This document shows, piece by piece, positions 5,699 to 5,939 of a DNA stretch of 5,939 nucleotides. Position 1 is the stretch's first letter, and every line of letters begins with the position of its first letter. The notes beneath the pieces are model-generated. The model was not told the origin of the DNA and did no database searches. It saw only the letters and a list, made by a program, of their open reading frames with translations. The position numbers and the translations under genes are program-made. The stretch comes from an uncultured Eubacteriaceae bacterium (lineage in GTDB: Bacteria > Bacillota > Clostridia > Lachnospirales > CAG-274): contig CANOGI010000147.1 of the NCBI GenBank assembly GCA_947565475.1, positions 1 to 5,939 on the forward strand. The letters run 5' to 3'.

Positions 5699-5939
5699 CT
5701 ATCCTATCTCCTCAACACATCTTTTCATATCCAAAATAAACTTGCTGTCACCCTCTGTAATTTTATAAGTAAGATAGGGCGTCCCACCTCCACTCAAAAA
5801 CAGCTTTTTATTGTTATTTTTAACCGTTTGAAGCAGTTTGTTCACATCAACGTCCGAATCCGGTTTAAATTTAAGAACAACGCTTGATTGTTTTTGGATA
5901 ATACTTATTACGCCGATTTTATGAGCGGCGCTTTTTAGC
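5699..5939 (-). CDS. mfd: Transcription-repair coupling factor Mfd, C-terminal fragment (5' end outside window)
   Basis: Only the last 79 codons are in the window; reading frame enters at 5938 and stops with TAG at 5699-5701. Mfd is a superfamily 2 DNA translocase that removes RNA polymerase stalled at DNA lesions and recruits UvrA. The visible part, starting LKSAAHKIGVISIIQKQSS, continuing VVLKFKPDSDVDVNKLLQTV and ending with KKLFLSGGGTPYLTYKI and a short final helix, resembles the C-terminal autoinhibitory domain of clostridial Mfd proteins. This domain is poorly conserved, so the call rests on pattern similarity and on context: a foldase gene lies downstream on the same strand, as is common after mfd. 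The helicase and RNA polymerase-binding domains would lie beyond the window edge. No truncation is apparent at the C-terminus. Confidence 0.75.
   Translation of the reverse strand, partial: LKSAAHKIGVISIIQKQSSVVLKFKPDSDVDVNKLLQTVKNNNKKLFLSGGGTPYLTYKITEGDSKFILDMKRCVEEIG

Overview
The window looks like chromosomal DNA of a low-GC, AT-rich, Gram-positive anaerobe of the class Clostridia (possibly Lachnospirales-like; this placement is an inference). Strong AGGAGG-type ribosome-binding sites, very AT-rich intergenic DNA, a two-domain fermentative AdhE, a membrane-anchored foldase and a CarD-type RNA polymerase-binding protein next to mfd all point that way. There are four protein genes, and no tRNA, rRNA, CRISPR array or recognisable transposase.

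Layout: positions 1-594 are non-coding and hold the edge of a dispersed repeat (1-53), a good sigma-A promoter (153-181), two Rex-like palindromes (106-123 and 551-568) and a roughly 400-nt, partly structured leader. adhE (595-3204, +) follows and ends at a strong hairpin (3269-3308). That hairpin is shared with the convergent gene at 3341-4342 (-), a membrane-anchored SurA/PrsA-type foldase whose parvulin domain lacks the usual histidines. Positions 4343-5114 are again non-coding and hold a second, inverted copy of the repeat (4449-4501), a long GC-richer hairpin (4512-4559) and the carD promoter (5004-5032). The carD-family gene (5115-5588, +) starts at GTG and ends at an intrinsic terminator. 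The 3' end of mfd (5699-5939, -) closes the window.

Functional reading: adhE converts acetyl-CoA to ethanol and reoxidises NADH, which fits control by the NADH sensor Rex. The other three genes form a second neighbourhood. In many Clostridia mfd is followed directly by a foldase gene on the same strand; here both genes are present on the minus strand, but carD in the opposite orientation and the repeat lie between them. CarD and Mfd both contact RNA polymerase beta through related Tudor-like domains, so their adjacency is suggestive.

I do not see a clearly new biological system. The most useful leads are the inverted repeat pair bounding the adhE-foldase block, the long adhE leader, and the out-of-frame mini-ORF overlapping the carD start.
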